Position numbers and translations under genes: made by a program. A DNA stretch of 64,000 nucleotides. Source: Azospirillum brasilense. Lineage in GTDB: Bacteria; Pseudomonadota; Alphaproteobacteria; Azospirillales; Azospirillaceae. The stretch is from contig NZ_CP059450.1 of the NCBI RefSeq assembly GCF_022023855.1, forward strand, positions 1,789,001 to 1,853,000. The letters run 5' to 3'. The notes beneath the pieces were generated by a model. That model did no database searches. It was not told where the DNA came from and worked only from the letters and a program-made list of their open reading frames with translations. Shown here in pieces: positions 62,170-64,000 of this stretch; the first letter of the stretch is position 1; each line of letters begins with the position of its first letter.

Positions 62170-63345
62170 ATGCGCATCGTGGAGATCCGGGAAAAGACCG
62201 TCGGCATCAAGTCCGACATCGCCAACGCCTACATCGACTTCAGCCAGATGACCTGCTCCACCGTGGCGGTCATCACCGACGTGGTGCGCGACGGCAAGCC
62301 GGTGATCGGCTACGGCTTCAATTCCAACGGACGCTACGGCGCCGGCGGCCTGATGCGGGAACGCTTCATCCCCCGCCTGACCTCGGCCGCCCCGGACAGC
62401 CTGATCGACGAAGCGAACGGCAACCTGGACCCGTTCAGGATCTGGGCGCGGCTGATGACCAACGAGAAGCCGGGCGGCCACGGCGAACGCTCGGTCGCGG
62501 TGGGCACCATCGACATGGCGGTGTGGGACGCCGTGGCGAAGATCGCCGGCAAGCCGCTCTACCGCCTGCTCGCCGACCGCTACCGCGGCGGCGTGGCCGA
62601 CGAGTCGGTGTGGGTCTACGCCGCGGGCGGCTACTACTACCCCGGCAAGGGGGTGGAGGCGCTCCAGGACGAGATGCGCAGCTACCGCGACCGCGGCTAC
62701 AAGGTCGTGAAGATGAAGATCGGCGCCACCTCGCTGGAGGACGACCTGCGCCGCATCGAGGCGGTGCTGGAGGTGGTCGGCGACGGCCGGAACCTCTGCG
62801 TCGACGCCAACGGCCGCTTCGACCTGAAAACCGCCATCGCCTACGCCGAGGCGCTCAAGCCCTACAATCTCTTCTGGTACGAGGAGGCCGGCGACCCACT
62901 CGACTACGCGCTCCAGGCCGAGCTGGCGAACCACTATGACCGCCCCATGGCGACCGGCGAGAACCTGTTCAGCCACCAGGACGCCCGCAACCTGATCCGC
63001 CATGGCGGCATGCGCCCGGATCGCGACTGGCTGCAATTCGACTGCGCGCTCAGCTACGGCCTCGTCGAGTACATGCGCACGCTGGACATGCTGGCGGAGA
63101 ACGGCTGGTCGAGCCGCCGCGTGGTGCCGCACGGCGGCCACCAGATGTCGCTGAACATCGCCGCCGGCCTGCATCTGGGCGGCAACGAGTCCTACCCGGA
63201 CGTGTTCAAGCCCTTCTGCGGCTTCGCCGACAGCATCGCGGTCGAGGACGGGCGGGTCCGCCTGCCGGATCTGCCGGGCATCGGCTTCGAGGACAAGGCG
63301 GAGCTGTTCCGCACCATGCGGGAGGCGCTGGACACCGCGTCCTGA
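62170..63345 (+). CDS. tarD: D(-)-tartrate dehydratase-like enolase superfamily enzyme
   Basis: A 391-residue member of the mandelate racemase branch, closest in motifs to D-tartrate dehydratase, which removes water from D-tartrate to give oxaloacetate. The catalytic Lys is in YKVVKMKIGA near residue 180; metal ligands lie in CVDANGRFD, WYEEAGDP and ATGENLFS; the catalytic His is in VPHGGHQM near 322. The start follows family alignment. Divergent from the LysR gene. Substrate assignment is from similarity of wording, so another acid sugar is possible. Confidence 0.85.
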   Translation: MRIVEIREKTVGIKSDIANAYIDFSQMTCSTVAVITDVVRDGKPVIGYGFNSNGRYGAGGLMRERFIPRLTSAAPDSLIDEANGNLDPFRIWARLMTNEKPGGHGERSVAVGTIDMAVWDAVAKIAGKPLYRLLADRYRGGVADESVWVYAAGGYYYPGKGVEALQDEMRSYRDRGYKVVKMKIGATSLEDDLRRIEAVLEVVGDGRNLCVDANGRFDLKTAIAYAEALKPYNLFWYEEAGDPLDYALQAELANHYDRPMATGENLFSHQDARNLIRHGGMRPDRDWLQFDCALSYGLVEYMRTLDMLAENGWSSRRVVPHGGHQMSLNIAAGLHLGGNESYPDVFKPFCGFADSIAVEDGRVRLPDLPGIGFEDKAELFRTMREALDTAS

Positions 63346-63459
63346 TCCCCGCCGCCCGATGCGGCCGCACCCTGTACGGGCGGTATAGGGCGTTGACTCG
63401 CGCCGGATCGTCCTCACATGCTGTTGCGGTGTTCAACAGTTTTGAAAGGAGGTGATCCA

Positions 63460-63633
63460 ATGTCTCATGGAGCCAAGCCGGTAGCCGTTCTGTTCGGTCT
63501 CGCCGCCCTCCTGACGGCGGGGGTCGCCAGCGCGGATTGCTCCTCCAGCCACAGCGCCAGCGCCGGCACGCAGAAGCCGGCCAGCGACACGGTCGCCACC
63601 GGTGACCGGGCTTTGGGCAGCACCCGCGGCTGA
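63460..63633 (+). CDS. Small exported protein with an unusually long Shine-Dalgarno site
   Basis: A 57-residue protein: signal peptide (KPVAVLFGLAALLTAGVASA, cut after ASA), then a 32-residue mature part rich in Ser, Thr, Ala and one Cys near its start (DCSSSHSASAGTQKPASD). The 16 bases right before the ATG (63444-63459) are exactly complementary to the end of 16S rRNA, so translation should be strong or specially controlled. A perfect terminator follows 34 bases after the stop, making this a one-gene unit. No known family; periplasmic peptide of unknown role. Confidence 0.7.
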   Translation: MSHGAKPVAVLFGLAALLTAGVASADCSSSHSASAGTQKPASDTVATGDRALGSTRG

Positions 63634-63667
63634 TACCAGCAACGCAACACCGGCAGCACCATGCCGA

Positions 63668-63708
63668 ACGGGCCGCTTCCCACCTGGGAAGCGGCCCGTT
63701 TCTTTTTG
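63668..63708 (+). terminator. Rho-independent terminator
   Basis: Stem of 14 perfect pairs (ACGGGCCGCTTCCC with GGGAAGCGGCCCGT), loop ACCT, then TTCTTTTT. It ends the unit of the small exported protein. Confidence 0.9.
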
Positions 63709-63829
63709 GCGTCCGGTGGACGGGCCGAAGGTTCTCGTTCCAGTTTGTCCAGATAGTCCTGTCATCATGCTGTGCCCTTCTGTCTCGTGAAAGATTCGTT
63801 CACGAATAATGCTGTCTCGGAAGCGGCGA

Positions 63830-63897
63830 GGTACTGCGGTCTCCATGGGCGTTCGGCCTCACAAAACCTCAACGACGTGGAGACCTCATGCAGTACC
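63830..63897 (+). promoter_or_regulatory. Hairpin covering the ribosome site and start codon of the last gene
   Basis: GGTACTGC at 63830-63837 pairs with GCAGTACC at 63890-63897, and GGTCTCCA at 63838-63845 pairs with TGGAGACC at 63878-63885, leaving only TCAT (63886-63889) bulged. The GGAG ribosome site and part of the ATG at 63888 lie in this structure, so translation may be held back until the stem is opened. Confidence 0.5.
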
Positions 63898-64000
63898 GTC
63901 AAAGCACCGGAATTGACTTCGTCTCGACCTGTTGCGGCGGCCTTCGGCACGACTCCCGCCGGACCTTCCTGAAGATCGCCGCGCTGGGCGCCGGGGCTGC
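63888..64000 (+). CDS. Tat-signal protein, N-terminus only (partial)
   Basis: Only the first 37 codons are in the window. After an unusual opening with a Cys pair (FVSTCCGGLRHD) comes a twin-arginine signal SRRTFLKIAALGAGA. The protein is therefore probably exported folded, perhaps with a cofactor. GGAG lies seven bases upstream of the ATG, inside a hairpin. Identity cannot be told from the fragment. Confidence 0.6.
   Translation, partial: MQYRQSTGIDFVSTCCGGLRHDSRRTFLKIAALGAGA

Noticed and set aside
63460..63633. PQQ precursor peptide (PqqA) as identity of the small exported protein
   Set aside because: It has a signal peptide and lacks the Glu-xxx-Tyr core of PqqA.

Overview
The window reads as chromosomal DNA of a GC-rich alphaproteobacterium, most likely Azospirillum or a close relative. 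This is inferred from codon use, the dnaN-recF-gyrB core block, two-component and LysR styles, and protein wording; no 16S gene is present to confirm it. About 70 genes or gene relics are visible. The left half is an accessory region full of insertion-sequence and gene debris. The right half is mostly intact, tightly packed core and operonic DNA.

Region by region. 0-2.1 kb: tail of a hydroxamate-siderophore permease and an ABC exporter. 2.2-10.2 kb: scattered small genes (DUF1127, GNAT, DUF3891, a lipoprotein-like protein, a large ELWxxDGT/RTX protein, an NTF2-like protein) between wrecks of IS5, SulP, universal stress protein and IS6 genes. 10.5-17.3 kb: redox and stress genes, namely an SBP56/methanethiol oxidase coupled to a membrane protein, a DipZ-like thiol exporter-thioredoxin, a Tat-exported hydrolase, and ohr divergent from ohrR with clear operator palindromes. 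17.3-21.4 kb: LysR/SDR/tautomerase, an IS6 element sitting against an IS6 relic, and a TRIC channel gene behind a tandem glycine riboswitch.

22.1-34.3 kb is a benzoate degradation island read leftwards: catB-catC-catA-benA-benB-benC-benD-(broken MFS)-BKACE-pcaI-pcaJ-pcaD, with catR divergent. It takes benzoate to catechol, muconate, muconolactone, 3-oxoadipate and on towards succinyl-CoA. No pcaF thiolase is present; a beta-keto acid cleavage enzyme occupies that place. The island is bounded by two diverged inverted copies of a 77-78 bp sequence, one overlapping the pcaD stop codon and the other abutting an IS6 end, which suggests acquisition or rearrangement as a block.

34.3-35.3 kb: a truncated IS6, a cut-off XRE regulator and three tandem 21-bp palindromic repeats. 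35.3-41.4 kb: gyrB, recF, dnaN and an NAD-epimerase-like gene. 41.5-46.5 kb: a twice-frameshifted TPR gene, feoA-feoB with a Cys-rich partner, and a diguanylate cyclase. 46.9-56.9 kb: a co-oriented set of hydrolase, FixJ-type regulator/sensor kinase, cysteine hydrolase, XapX, amidohydrolase, DoxX, MFS and outer-membrane channel genes that looks like an uncharacterised inducible catabolic or detoxification system. A shared ATACC...GTAT palindrome lies before its two outward promoters. 57-64 kb: a lipoprotein, tRNA-Asp and tRNA-Asn, small unknown genes, an MBL hydrolase, a GST/LysR pair divergent from a tartrate-dehydratase-like enolase, a small exported protein with an extraordinarily long Shine-Dalgarno sequence, and the start of a Tat substrate whose ribosome site lies in a hairpin.
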